The notes under the pieces are model-generated. The model ran no database searches. It saw nothing but the letters and a program-made list of their open reading frames with translations, and had not been told where the DNA came from. Shown here piece by piece: positions 1 through 9,552 of a stretch of 54,372 nucleotides of DNA (positions are counted from its first letter, which is position 1; every line of letters starts with the position of its first letter). This stretch comes from Ophiostoma sp. CBS 140.51. Taxonomy: Eukaryota; Ascomycota; Sordariomycetes; Ophiostomatales; Ophiostomataceae. The stretch spans positions 1 through 54,372 of the forward strand of contig JANSLP010000230.1 of the NCBI GenBank assembly GCA_029298735.1, given 5' to 3'. Both the position numbers and the translations under genes were made by a program.

Positions 1-290
1 GTATTTTTTTTTTGAAAATTTGAAAGAAAAATACATTTATTTTGTTCAATAGAAAACAATTGTAAACAAAACCACACTCATATTGAAGAATATTTAAACA
101 CGAATCAGTGATATTAAATTATGGCCATTTAGATTTGAGAGACGTACGATACTAGTTCTTCCACATCAAGACAGCAGAACGCAAATCAAAACTTATTCAT
201 AAAATCCTTAAAAGCTATATATAAATATATATCCACACGGAGGGTATTCAACCTCGTCTCTTACCCTACCCGCCTCTTACATGACATCCC
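1..290. other. AT-rich 3' flank of trs130
   Basis: This stretch lies downstream of the minus-strand TRAPPC10 gene and is strongly AT-rich, with homopolymer T and A runs. A TTTATT at 36-41 reads AATAAA on the minus strand and could be a polyadenylation signal for that gene. I see no open frame, tRNA or repeat of note. Confidence 0.5.
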
Positions 291-3200
291 TTACACAACG
301 ACCCGTCCAGCCACCTGCGCCCGTTCGCTCTCCAGAACTAGTGGCCCACCGCCGGGACCGCTGGCATCTAAACTTAGAGTGAGGCGTGTCCGGTCCGCTA
401 CTACGTGGACAGTCTCGCCTAAATTCCGGTAGTCTGTCTCGCAGTGGTGGCCGGCAGGGTGCTCTTGAACATTACCGTTGCCGTTGATGGACTCGGCATG
501 GTGCCCACTGGCGTCCGCCACCTGCCGGATCTCGACGCTGGGGTAGGGGAGACGGCCCTCGCGTAGCGGGATGAGCATGAGCGGGATGGCGGCTTCGAGA
601 GCGGGGGTGGAGCTGAGACCAATGGTGCTGCCGTCAGCGTCGGGTGCCGGGATGACAAAGTGTCCCTTGCGACGGCCGCCAATGAGCCAGGCGTCCGTCG
701 GCGCCGAGACCTCGAAGCTGAACTCGAGGTCGTCGTGAAGTGAGGAGGCCGCCTCTGAAGACTCTGCATCGCCCGTGTCCCAGATGCGGGTCCAGCGGAG
801 GTGCAGCGTTGCCGGCAGCAGCTGGTTGACGCAGAAGATGGGCATGCTCACATCATCCTCATCCTCACTATCATCCTCCTCGTCCGCTGGGAATCGATCG
901 GCAGACACGGCGGCGCCAAAGGGTCCTTGCAGCTGGATGTCGGCCGTGTGCACAATGGTGATGCTGGGAATGTCGACCGGAATAAGAATGGTGCGGACGT
1001 TGGTTGTCAAAGACGAAGGATCCGCTGGCGGGATGGCCAGGACGGTGTGCTTCTTCTGCCACGCGTAAATCACCGCCGCCAGGTCGTCTGCCTTGGACTT
1101 GGAGGCGTCGATCGCACTCGGTCCCAGTCCTGGAAACTCGCGTGCCCAGTTGACATGTGCCAGCACCGACGTCGACATTTCATTTAGGAGGGCAATCTTC
1201 TCGAGGTCGTATGGCGAGAGCGATGCATGGACGTGCCGCAGCACACAGGTCGAAGCAAGCTTGGCGAAATGTGCCAGGGATGCCGTCTTTGTGAACGCCT
1301 CGCCCAGTGATGCTTTGAGAGCGGCATCGAGCTGGTCCTGGAACACGCTGTAGTGCAGCTTAATGTACATGGTGCGCTTGGTGTCTTTGCCAGGCGGGGC
1401 GTTTAGCGGGCCAGACAGTGGCTTGCGTACAATCTTGTAGAGTAGGCTAACAGGCTGTTTGGGAAAGACAACCGGCAGGTTGGTGCTGTGGTCGACGCTG
1501 CCATCACCCGAGGCGTTTGGCGCCTCAGTCCCTAACTGTGCCGTAAACAAGTCCGACTCGAGCAGCTCGCTGCGGAAGACACGCAGCGGACTGGCGGTGG
1601 CCGTCGACACTGTGAACCGTGAAAACAGCGCATCGTGCTTGAAGACGTCCTGCACGTTGACGCCCAGAGCCAGCGACGTACTGACGGACGGTGCCTTGGA
1701 AAAGTGGAACGTGGCACCGCTGCGTGTCGTATAAGTGACATCGACCTTGAGGCACAGCTCGAGCACATCCTGCTCGATCGAGAAGGGAAACGAGATGGGC
1801 AGGGACGTGTTGGCTGGGACGTTGTCAAAACAGACGATGCCGCCCTCGACGGGCTTGGAAAAGTTGTATCCTGAGGTGCCGAGCACCTTGGCTTCCGTGG
1901 TGATGAGTCTCAAACCACCGGTGGCTGCGCGGATCTTCATCTCGCAGTGCTGAATGTCATTCCAACCCGTCAGGAGGACCAGCTCCAGAAAGTTGTTTTT
2001 GTCGAGCTGCAGGTCTTTGGATGTGGACAGCTGCACGTCGAGTGCGTCGGTCCGCTGGTAGAGCACAAGGTGTGGTTCGGCGAAGATGTTGGCGGTGGAG
2101 GTGGTGGAGGTAGACACAGTGGAGACAGGTGCAGCCGCAGCAGCACCTGTCGACAGCCGCTGCACTGTGTGCGCTCCATCACGGTCGTGGAAGATGACGA
2201 GGTTCTTGCTGGTGATGCGGACCTGGTCGATACTATAAATGCCGGGGATAATGGTGCGGCTGTGGAGCTGGACGCGGCCCGTGCCAGGGCCGAGCGTGAT
2301 GGCTTCGGTTTCTGAGTCCGTCGTCTCGAGCCAGATCTCGCGCGCCTGGCCACGACTCGAGGTCTGTGTCAAACGCACCTTGACCGAGTCGACCGGCAAC
2401 GGGTCGACCAATAAACTGTCGAGGTGCAGCGTGATGGAAAAACTATCTTCGCCGTCGGTAAAGACGGGCGGGCCATCGACAGCGACGAGCCGGAAAAAGT
2501 TGATGAGGGGCACGCGCATCTCGCCGGAGACAGATGTTGACGCAGACAAAAGGTCTGCAAGGCAGCCTTGTACTGCAGAGGGGGGTGGGTGCTTCTTCTC
2601 TGCCTTCTCTGCCCTTCGCATGAATGACGCCCGCTCCTCCAGACGCTGGCGCTCCGCGTCGGCCGCCTTGGTCAAAAACTTAAGCAGACGCCAGGCATAC
2701 TCGTCGTTGCGGCCCATCTCTTTGAGACAGCGGGCATACATGAGCAGCATGGACAACTCGAGCAGTCCCCAGCTGTTCTCACCGAAAAAGGGCGTTGTCT
2801 CGTAAAAGTGCTCGGCAGCGGTCAAATAGTCTTTGAGGTGGTACTTGAGGACGGCCAGGTCGGCGCGGTTGGCGTTGACGGCGTGGGCGTGGCCGGCGAC
2901 AATGTAGTGGCGCAGGGCCTTGTCGGTCAGGGCTTCGTACAAACGGTAGAAGCCGGTGTTGGACTCGAGGGCGGTGCGCAGCAGCAAGTCTTCGATACCG
3001 GCGGTGGGAGAAGAAGGAGATGTAGATGGAGAAGATGGAGATGGAGAAGAAGTGGCTGGAGCATCGTCATCCAGACTGACTTCTTCCATCTCGTCATTGT
3101 CATCATCGACTGCGGACAACACTGGTGCTGTGGACCAACCGTTGGACCAACCGAGCTTCTCGCCACCCTTTTGGAGAATGTTGCGCGAGAGCATGTAGAG

Positions 3201-5291
3201 GTCGGCCCGGCGCGCCGCCAAGTCTTCCAGGCCCGCCTTGAGGAAGCGGGATGATGACTCAGCGTCGTGGGCAGACTGTGGCTGGCCTGGTCCAGGGAAG
3301 ATGCCTGGACTGAGTGGTGGCCGGCCTCCTCCAGCTCCTCTTCCAGCGGGCGCCTGCTGACCGCGTGTCTCGAGTGATGAAGTTCGGGCGGGGTGCATCA
3401 TCGTCTTTGGCTCAGGGATGGACACTTTTAGTTCTTGTGTGTTGTCGGAGGCGAGGGTCATGGTAGAAGGGGGGATGGGGAGAGCGCGTGTGGATGTCTG
3501 TGCTAAAATCTGTTGGGCGATGGAGAAGGCAAACGAAGCGACCATGTTGTCGATGATTTTTAGAGACGAAGCGGGGAGAGTCTCGCCGTCTGTAGTCAAC
3601 GAGAACAACAAGTCTTCCCGCATGACCTGCGACACAGCCGGCACAAACTCAAGAGTGCGGCGGCAGATCTCGGCCAGCATCGACAGGTTCTCTGGGTCGT
3701 CGCTGAGGCGCGACGAAGAGGATGTAGAGGTAGAGGCTGCAGCGTGGGATGCGGCAGCAGCGGGTGTCAGGTGCATGGTGGCCTCTTGTTGCTCCTGGAG
3801 TTTGGTGAGGAGCTCTTCACGTGTGGCCCAGGCATTGCCGAGGCGCAGCAGCAAAGCGATCTGGCGGGCAAAGATGTAGCACCGAAAGTCAAAGACGGAG
3901 ACATTGTTGGCGAGAATGAGGTCGCGGTAGGGTTTCTTGGTGGCACTGATGGGGATGGCCGATTCTGAAGTCCCAGTGGTTGCTGTTGCTGCCTGCAAGT
4001 TGACAGTTTCTTCAGAGTCCTCCGAGTCGTCTCCGTCTCCTCCATTAATTGCCTTGAGGGCTGCCGTCTTGAGGTCGTCTGTAAAACTCAAAAGTGTGCT
4101 CGCCGTCAAGGCATGCTGCTCCTGGATGACCGTATCCAAGCCGACACTCAGCTCGTCGTAACCAACCAGAGCGTCGTCAACAAGACCCACGCTCTCGAAG
4201 CCGCGCGCCAGCCCTTCCTTGAGAATGAAGAACGTACAAAAGTTCCATCCTGGCAGAGTCCGCTGCACATCTTTTTCGCGAATGTCGTCTTCGTACTGGG
4301 AGACACGCACGTCGAAGCTCGCCAAGATGCGGCTCTTGAGCTTGTCGACGACATCGGTCCAGGCGGCCTGCGCCTCGCGCTCCGACTCGACGTAACCGGT
4401 GCCGGTAGGGGGTGTGGTGCCGCTGCCAGTAGACTGGACGCGCGGAAGCAGTTCGTAGGGCACGTCGTTGATGCCGACGCGGATTTGCGAGACACGGTCA
4501 ATGGCCGCGGTCGATGCAGACGCGCTACTGCTGCTGCTCTTGGAGTCGCCAGCGATGTTAAAGTCGGACCGCAGACGTTCGAGGATTGTCGACGAGTTCT
4601 TGCCCCAGCGTGAGGTGGTCTTCGTCGTGCTGTCACTACCAGTTCCGTCACCTCCACTGCTGCTCTTGCTGGTGCGTGGCTGGTTGTAGGCTTGCGAGTT
4701 GGGCAGCACGACGTGTACAATCATCCATTCAAAGGCGTCGTGGTTCTCGACGGGCGGAATGCTGGCCTTGCGGTTGCTACTCCCAGATGATCCCTGGTGG
4801 GTATTTTTCTTGACCCAGTCTTTGATCTCGGCGCGTGTTTGGGATTTGTAGGTATCAGTGTCGTCGCAGCGGACGAGCAGCAGCTTGAGGTAGGGCGTTC
4901 GTCGAAGGCCGGGGATCTGGTGGCGTCGTTCGGGTGGTCGTGAAGTAGAGGTGGAGGCTGCTGCTGTTGTCGTCGTCGGTGTCGATTCGAGGGATCCTTG
5001 ACGGCCACCAACAGTAGCGGTCTGGAAACCATCGTCGGTTGGTGGTGCATCGGAACCTGTTGTCTTGGGAACTGTCCGTGCTGTAGCACCTCCTGCAACC
5101 GGCGGATTCGACTCGGCCGACACCAGCTCGACGTGCAAGGTGTCGATGGATCGCAAAGGCCCCGAATGCGATTGCCAATGGAGGTGTCTCAGGGGAAGTC
5201 TCTTCAATAAACCCGGGGCCAGCAATCGGTAGAGGCCATGCGGGTCGTAGTACTCGACCGTCACCTTGGACGTCGAGAAGGGCTGCTCCAT
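291..5291 (-). CDS. trs130: TRAPPC10 / Trs130, TRAPPII complex subunit
   Basis: This is a single-exon 1666-residue protein. Its N-terminus (YYDPHGLYRLL, then RHLHWQSHSGPLRSIDTLHV) is the hallmark start of fungal TRAPPC10/Trs130 proteins. The family is a specific subunit of the TRAPPII tethering and exchange complex, which acts on Rab11-type GTPases (Ypt31/32, RabE) at the late Golgi. The middle holds an alpha-solenoid-like stretch (FYEALTDKALRHY, HLKDYLTAAEHFYE, LLELSMLLMYARCLKEM), and the C-terminal third looks beta-rich, as in the family. Ser/Thr-rich and acidic low-complexity inserts are scattered through it (for example near residues 70-130, 200-260, 640-760), which makes it long for the family; the yeast protein is about 1100 residues. 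The start ATG sits in a good context (CCACCATGG). The gene is head to head with the small gene at 6135. Confidence 0.93.
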   Translation of the reverse strand: MEQPFSTSKVTVEYYDPHGLYRLLAPGLLKRLPLRHLHWQSHSGPLRSIDTLHVELVSAESNPPVAGGATARTVPKTTGSDAPPTDDGFQTATVGGRQGSLESTPTTTTAAASTSTSRPPERRHQIPGLRRTPYLKLLLVRCDDTDTYKSQTRAEIKDWVKKNTHQGSSGSSNRKASIPPVENHDAFEWMIVHVVLPNSQAYNQPRTSKSSSGGDGTGSDSTTKTTSRWGKNSSTILERLRSDFNIAGDSKSSSSSASASTAAIDRVSQIRVGINDVPYELLPRVQSTGSGTTPPTGTGYVESEREAQAAWTDVVDKLKSRILASFDVRVSQYEDDIREKDVQRTLPGWNFCTFFILKEGLARGFESVGLVDDALVGYDELSVGLDTVIQEQHALTASTLLSFTDDLKTAALKAINGGDGDDSEDSEETVNLQAATATTGTSESAIPISATKKPYRDLILANNVSVFDFRCYIFARQIALLLRLGNAWATREELLTKLQEQQEATMHLTPAAAASHAAASTSTSSSSRLSDDPENLSMLAEICRRTLEFVPAVSQVMREDLLFSLTTDGETLPASSLKIIDNMVASFAFSIAQQILAQTSTRALPIPPSTMTLASDNTQELKVSIPEPKTMMHPARTSSLETRGQQAPAGRGAGGGRPPLSPGIFPGPGQPQSAHDAESSSRFLKAGLEDLAARRADLYMLSRNILQKGGEKLGWSNGWSTAPVLSAVDDDNDEMEEVSLDDDAPATSSPSPSSPSTSPSSPTAGIEDLLLRTALESNTGFYRLYEALTDKALRHYIVAGHAHAVNANRADLAVLKYHLKDYLTAAEHFYETTPFFGENSWGLLELSMLLMYARCLKEMGRNDEYAWRLLKFLTKAADAERQRLEERASFMRRAEKAEKKHPPPSAVQGCLADLLSASTSVSGEMRVPLINFFRLVAVDGPPVFTDGEDSFSITLHLDSLLVDPLPVDSVKVRLTQTSSRGQAREIWLETTDSETEAITLGPGTGRVQLHSRTIIPGIYSIDQVRITSKNLVIFHDRDGAHTVQRLSTGAAAAAPVSTVSTSTTSTANIFAEPHLVLYQRTDALDVQLSTSKDLQLDKNNFLELVLLTGWNDIQHCEMKIRAATGGLRLITTEAKVLGTSGYNFSKPVEGGIVCFDNVPANTSLPISFPFSIEQDVLELCLKVDVTYTTRSGATFHFSKAPSVSTSLALGVNVQDVFKHDALFSRFTVSTATASPLRVFRSELLESDLFTAQLGTEAPNASGDGSVDHSTNLPVVFPKQPVSLLYKIVRKPLSGPLNAPPGKDTKRTMYIKLHYSVFQDQLDAALKASLGEAFTKTASLAHFAKLASTCVLRHVHASLSPYDLEKIALLNEMSTSVLAHVNWAREFPGLGPSAIDASKSKADDLAAVIYAWQKKHTVLAIPPADPSSLTTNVRTILIPVDIPSITIVHTADIQLQGPFGAAVSADRFPADEEDDSEDEDDVSMPIFCVNQLLPATLHLRWTRIWDTGDAESSEAASSLHDDLEFSFEVSAPTDAWLIGGRRKGHFVIPAPDADGSTIGLSSTPALEAAIPLMLIPLREGRLPYPSVEIRQVADASGHHAESINGNGNVQEHPAGHHCETDYRNLGETVHVVADRTRLTLSLDASGPGGGPLVLESERAQVAGRVVV

Positions 5292-6134
5292 GGTGGCGGG
5301 GAGGAGGAGGCGTCGTGTGGTGTGGAGGGGGGTGTCGAGGTGGACGCGGCAATGCGCATCGTGAGGTGAGGAGCTTGGATGGAGTACGGAGCAATACGTC
5401 GTAGCTTGCTTAGGAGACTTGTTGACTACATTTCAGGGGAGCTGTGGTGGGTGGGGCAGGGGCCACGGGCCAGTTTTGTTCTTTCCTCAAAGGGTCTGAC
5501 GTTCGAATTGGCAAGCATGGAGTGGGATGGAGAAACATGCACGTGAATAAGCACGTGCATCAAAAGTGCTTAGTAATAATAGCGTGACAGCCCGATCTCC
5601 AAGCGACTTGACGGGTTCTAGATCTTTTACGTCTACCTTTTTTGACATCATGGGAACGCGTTTCGTCACCGGAGTACGGAGTAGAGCGACCGATAATTAG
5701 TAAATCAGTCTACTTGTTTTGCGTGGCTTGTTTGGCGGCTGCCTTTATTCGCGATCGTTGGGCTGTGGCAGATCGTGGGGGATTCTTTAGGTGTCTTTGG
5801 TGTGGTTAGGTGTGGTGTGGTGACGTCAGAGAGCTAGACTGGTGGCAAGCGCGACCAACGAGACAGGGCAGACAGGGCAGGAAAGGGCATCACAAAGGCT
5901 ACACAGCATCATCACTCTAGGGACAGAGGTTGATATAACGACGTGGGAGACAATACTTAGTGTCTCTGAATCTATATAAAGACTGGGAGATGTCAATTGC
6001 AGAGTGGCATTTTTGAATAATTTTCTTTTAGAATAAATCAAGTCGTATACTTTGACGAAACCAAACCATTCTCGCATATCTCTAACAAAACAAACAATCC
6101 AACCAGAGAGTTCACAACCTCTCACACCACCAAA
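5292..6134. promoter_or_regulatory. divergent promoter of trs130 and the small membrane protein gene
   Basis: This 843-bp stretch separates two divergent genes. It contains two CACGTG E-boxes in inverted arrangement (5537-5560, listed separately), TACGGAG motifs near 5385 and 5672, and a TATAAA-like TATATAAAG near 5972, about 160 bp before the plus-strand ATG. The leader before 6135 is A/C-rich, as is usual for fungal 5' leaders. I see no additional gene. Confidence 0.5.
5537..5560. promoter_or_regulatory. inverted pair of CACGTG E-boxes
   Basis: The arms ATGCACGTG (5537-5545) and CACGTGCAT (5552-5560) are exact reverse complements around a 6-bp spacer. Each arm contains a palindromic CACGTG core (5540-5545 and 5552-5557), 12 bp apart. 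CACGTG is the known core of fungal bHLH regulators of the Pho4/NUC-1, Cbf1 and SREBP-like groups. Which factor binds here, if any, cannot be told. Confidence 0.45.
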
Positions 6135-6503
6135 ATGTCCTTCTCTAACGCCGTTACCGGCCTTGTCCGGTCCATCTACGAAGCCATTGCCGGCATCTTC
6201 CATCTCGTCTTCCGTGTGCTTCACGGCGCCTTTTCGACCGTCGCCCACTCCTTCGAGGCCGTCATCAATTTTGTTGTGGACATGGTTCACAGCAGTGTCG
6301 CCCTCGTCGGCGGTGTCGGCAAGTTTGTCGCTGGCAACTTTGTCATTTTGGCCATCCTGGCCGTCGGCGCATACTTTTACCTGCAGCAGAGCCCGGAGCA
6401 AAAGGCCCAACTCAAAAGCTCCGGCAAGCAAGCTTTGGGTTCGGCCCAAGCCCAAGCCAACGCTGCCGGCAACCGCGTCGCCAGCAAGTCCAAGAAGGCG
6501 TAA
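6135..6503 (+). CDS. small single-TM hypothetical protein
   Basis: This 122-residue protein has no family I can name. Residues 1-65 are largely hydrophobic or amphipathic with alternating aromatic and small residues. Residues about 67-84 (VAGNFVILAILAVGAYFYL) form a convincing transmembrane helix. The tail from residue 85 is polar and basic (KSSGKQAL, AQAQANAAG) and ends in KSKKA, which could act as a dilysine-type ER retention tail if it is cytosolic. It starts at the first ATG, after a C/A-rich leader (CACCAAAATG). The codon choice is strongly biased to C-ending codons, which suggests good expression. It is divergent from trs130 and convergent with the Zn2Cys6 gene ending at 6787. Role unknown; small organelle-membrane proteins of this shape are common in filamentous fungi. 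Confidence 0.8.
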   Translation: MSFSNAVTGLVRSIYEAIAGIFHLVFRVLHGAFSTVAHSFEAVINFVVDMVHSSVALVGGVGKFVAGNFVILAILAVGAYFYLQQSPEQKAQLKSSGKQALGSAQAQANAAGNRVASKSKKA

Positions 6504-6786
6504 ACGGAACGCAATGGATACAACAAATACGACGACGACTACGACTGAGATATACTAGGAGTACAATGATTGTTTGAGAACCGAGAGGGACGACTGGATG
6601 ATTGTTATGATATTAAATACCCGTGTGGAGGGCGTCTTTGCATTCTGCGTTTGCTTTTGCTTTCTGTTTTCTTTCTGTTTGCTTTCATGCATTCCATAGA
6701 TATCAATTTTAGAATCTATTATGCCAATAACTGCCAAAAATGAAATGTATATGTATTTACTCTGATAATTACTTTGTGGTTGCAGC

Positions 6787-9552
6787 TTAGAGCTCCTGCA
6801 CGCGCAGATCGTCGGGTGCCGCGACAAAGTCTTCGGCATTCGTCAGCTCGCTAAAGGTTGCGAGGTCATTGAAACGTTGTGCCAGCGTGTTCACCGACGC
6901 CTCTTCTGGATTGCTCAGCGACCGGTCAAAGTCGATGAGCGACGACACCCCGGCCGGCTTGCTCAGCTCGTCGTCGTGGTGTCGTCCGTTGGCCCTCAGC
7001 CGTGCCAGGCTAGACTGCGCCTCGGCACCCGTCATAATTTCGGCCTCCATGGCCATGGACAAGAAAGCTTGGGTGAACTCGCTAAACGTCGGGAAACACA
7101 TGTAGAGGTCCGTCCAGGCGCGCACGCACAGCAAAAAGTACATACGCAGCATCTTCTTGTCCTCGGCGACCTCTCTCGGTGTCTGCCGGACAACTTCCAT
7201 CTCCTCGCCGTCTTCTTCCTCGATGACAACCCTGTTCGTACTGTTGAGATCGGCCGTATTGACATCGACTAGCATCTCGGATGACTGCGACGAGATACTG
7301 AGACGGCTGCTGGGCGTCGAAATGCGGTGCTTCTGCCGGTAGCCTTGGATCATGGAGTGGCCCACAAGCACAAACGCCGCATTGAAGAAGCCTGAGAGGG
7401 GAATGCGCGACAGGTTCGACAAATAAAAGTACACCAAGTTCTTGAGCTGTTGTACGGATGCGTCAAACACAGTCTCCGGCGAACCGTCCATGGCGGCAAA
7501 TGATCGTAGTGGCCGTGGTCGTGGTGTGTTTTTGAGGCCGGGCACCTTTTCGTGTAAAAAAGGTCGGAAGATGTGTAGGACCGTACAGTGGAACCAGCAT
7601 TGGCACACCAGCAGCTGCCATGTCTGACGGTCGTAAATCACGTCCACCATGGCGTCCGCCCATGCCAGCAGCTTGCGGTATTTTTCTTCGGCAAACGCGA
7701 TGGGGACCTGCTCGGCAAGAGGTCGGTCGCGGTCGATGCGCTGGTTGAGGTACACGACGGCCACCTCCTGTGAGATGGCCCAGAATTGTGAGATGCCCGG
7801 GAACGACTTGCTGGTGTACGAGGACCATTCGATTTTGAGGTTGAACTTTTTGAATTCATCCGAGTACTGTTCTTCGGTGTTGCCGGGCGCAGGGAGGATG
7901 GGAGGGTGGGTAATCGCTTCGCCGTTGTAGTAAAAGACGTGGGCACTGAGCCAGTTGTGGACACCCCATGCGGCATGGCATGCTGCTCGTAGCCATTTTG
8001 GTTGCTGCTGCTGGAAATGGGCGATCGTGGTCGGGCTGCATTGCGCAATACTCAACAACTCCATCTTCTCGGCCATGCGGCGACCTTGGATGAGAGCAGC
8101 TAGGGCGACGCTGTCACGGCCGTAAAAGTAGCCGCCCATGGAGAAGATTTCACAGGCAGCAATGCCAGTGAGAGACGGCACATTGCCCTGGCCCTGCCAC
8201 AGCATCTCGGCCTCTCGGAAGAAGGCATGGACCAGTGGTGCAGCGGTCGAGTCGATGGCCGTGTATGCTTGCTGTTAAAGTTAGTGAATATTTCTTTTCG
8301 ATTTGTTGTCTGGACCGAGCTAACATACACAGGCAAAGAACAGTATGCTGCTGACGAGGAAGGCGGAGCAAAAGTCGGAACGACACTCAACCAGATCTGT
8401 CAAGAACAGGTCCGTGTCGAAGATGTTGAAGAGCGTGTGGTCGTATTCGAGGTAAAAGGATAGAATGGACGCAGCCATTTCGTTAGATATGATGACGCTC
8501 GTCCAGTACTCAATATGGACGAGCTGCAGACGGTCGTCAATGTAGCGGCGGCTCTTGCGACGCGGTGTCGACGTCTGGGCTGTGGGCGATGCTGCGAAGG
8601 GCGTGTCTGAGCCTATGCCGACGCTGGCGCTCGGTGTCGGGGTCGTAGAGGATGATGATGTGTCGCTAAAAGAGCTTGTCGATGGAGGGAGACTTCCCAC
8701 GCCGCCAAGGAAACCACTACCCTTGCCGGCGCCCTGGATGATAATCAAAGCCTGAAGGCTGGCGTCATCCACGGGTTCTAGCCGTGCATAGACGGCCCGG
8801 TACCGTGCCGCCAGCTCGAATTCCATCTGCGAGTACGTCGGCGGCGAGATGCTGCGCGACATTCGGTTCTCCGAAGGCCGCAGCCGCGTGTGCATGCTGC
8901 CGTGCAAGGACGCCAAAACTGAAAACGGTTCTTTCGTGGTCCGCAACAGACGCAGAATGTTGACGGCGGCCTCTGGTGGCAGAGCCGCCAGCGCCTGCAC
9001 CATGTCGGACTGGTCGCTGAGGCGCGTCTGCAGTACATCCAGCTGTTTTTGTAGAGCCTCTGAGGCTGCTGTGCTTGCCCCCGCCGCAGCCGCATCGCTG
9101 GTGCGGTAGTTTGTGCGGTAGACACAGCGCGAGCCGCGGTCGATGCACAGCGCACACGACGGCCGCACTCTATCGCAGGCTGTCTTTTTCGTCCGGCACA
9201 TGTTGCAGGCAATCGACGACGTGTCGCGCCGGCGTCGTTGCATTAAGGGGGTCGACGCCTTGCCCTGGCTGAGGACAGGATGGTGGTGTGGTGGGAGTGG
9301 TCCATCCTGCTGTAATGGGACCTGCCGGGGTGCTTGTCGATGTGCTTGTAGGGGTGCTGTCGGCAGTGGTGGCGTAGGTTGTTGAACATATTGGACATAT
9401 TGTGGATGTTGCGGATGTTGGGTGTAAACCCCTGGTGTAGGAGCAGGAGCAGCCGCTATGGCCAAATTGGGAGGAGGAGGAGGAGGGCCCCTGCCATCAT
9501 TGGATGCGCCTGCGGCTGTGAGGGGCAACAACGGTGGTAACGGTCGACTCAT
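6787..9552 (-). CDS. Zn(II)2Cys6 fungal-specific transcription factor (2 exons)
   Basis: Exon 1 is 9552-8329 and exon 2 is 8271-6787. The 57-nt intron has GTATGT at its 5' end, a CTAAC branch site and AACAG at its 3' end. Joining gives FFAC-QAYTAI in frame and a 902-residue protein. The longer open frame reaches 9588 but begins with GTG, so I chose the first in-frame ATG (9552). A Pro/Gln-rich N-terminus precedes a binuclear zinc cluster with cysteines at about 116, 119, 126, 133, 136 and 143 (C-X2-C-X6-C-X6-C-X2-C-X6-C). From about residue 350 the middle homology region follows (FYLEYDHTLFNIFDTDLFL), typical of nuclear fungal_trans regulators. The target genes are unknown. Upstream lies a 3.5-kb gap shared with the divergent sedolisin gene. 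Confidence 0.9.
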
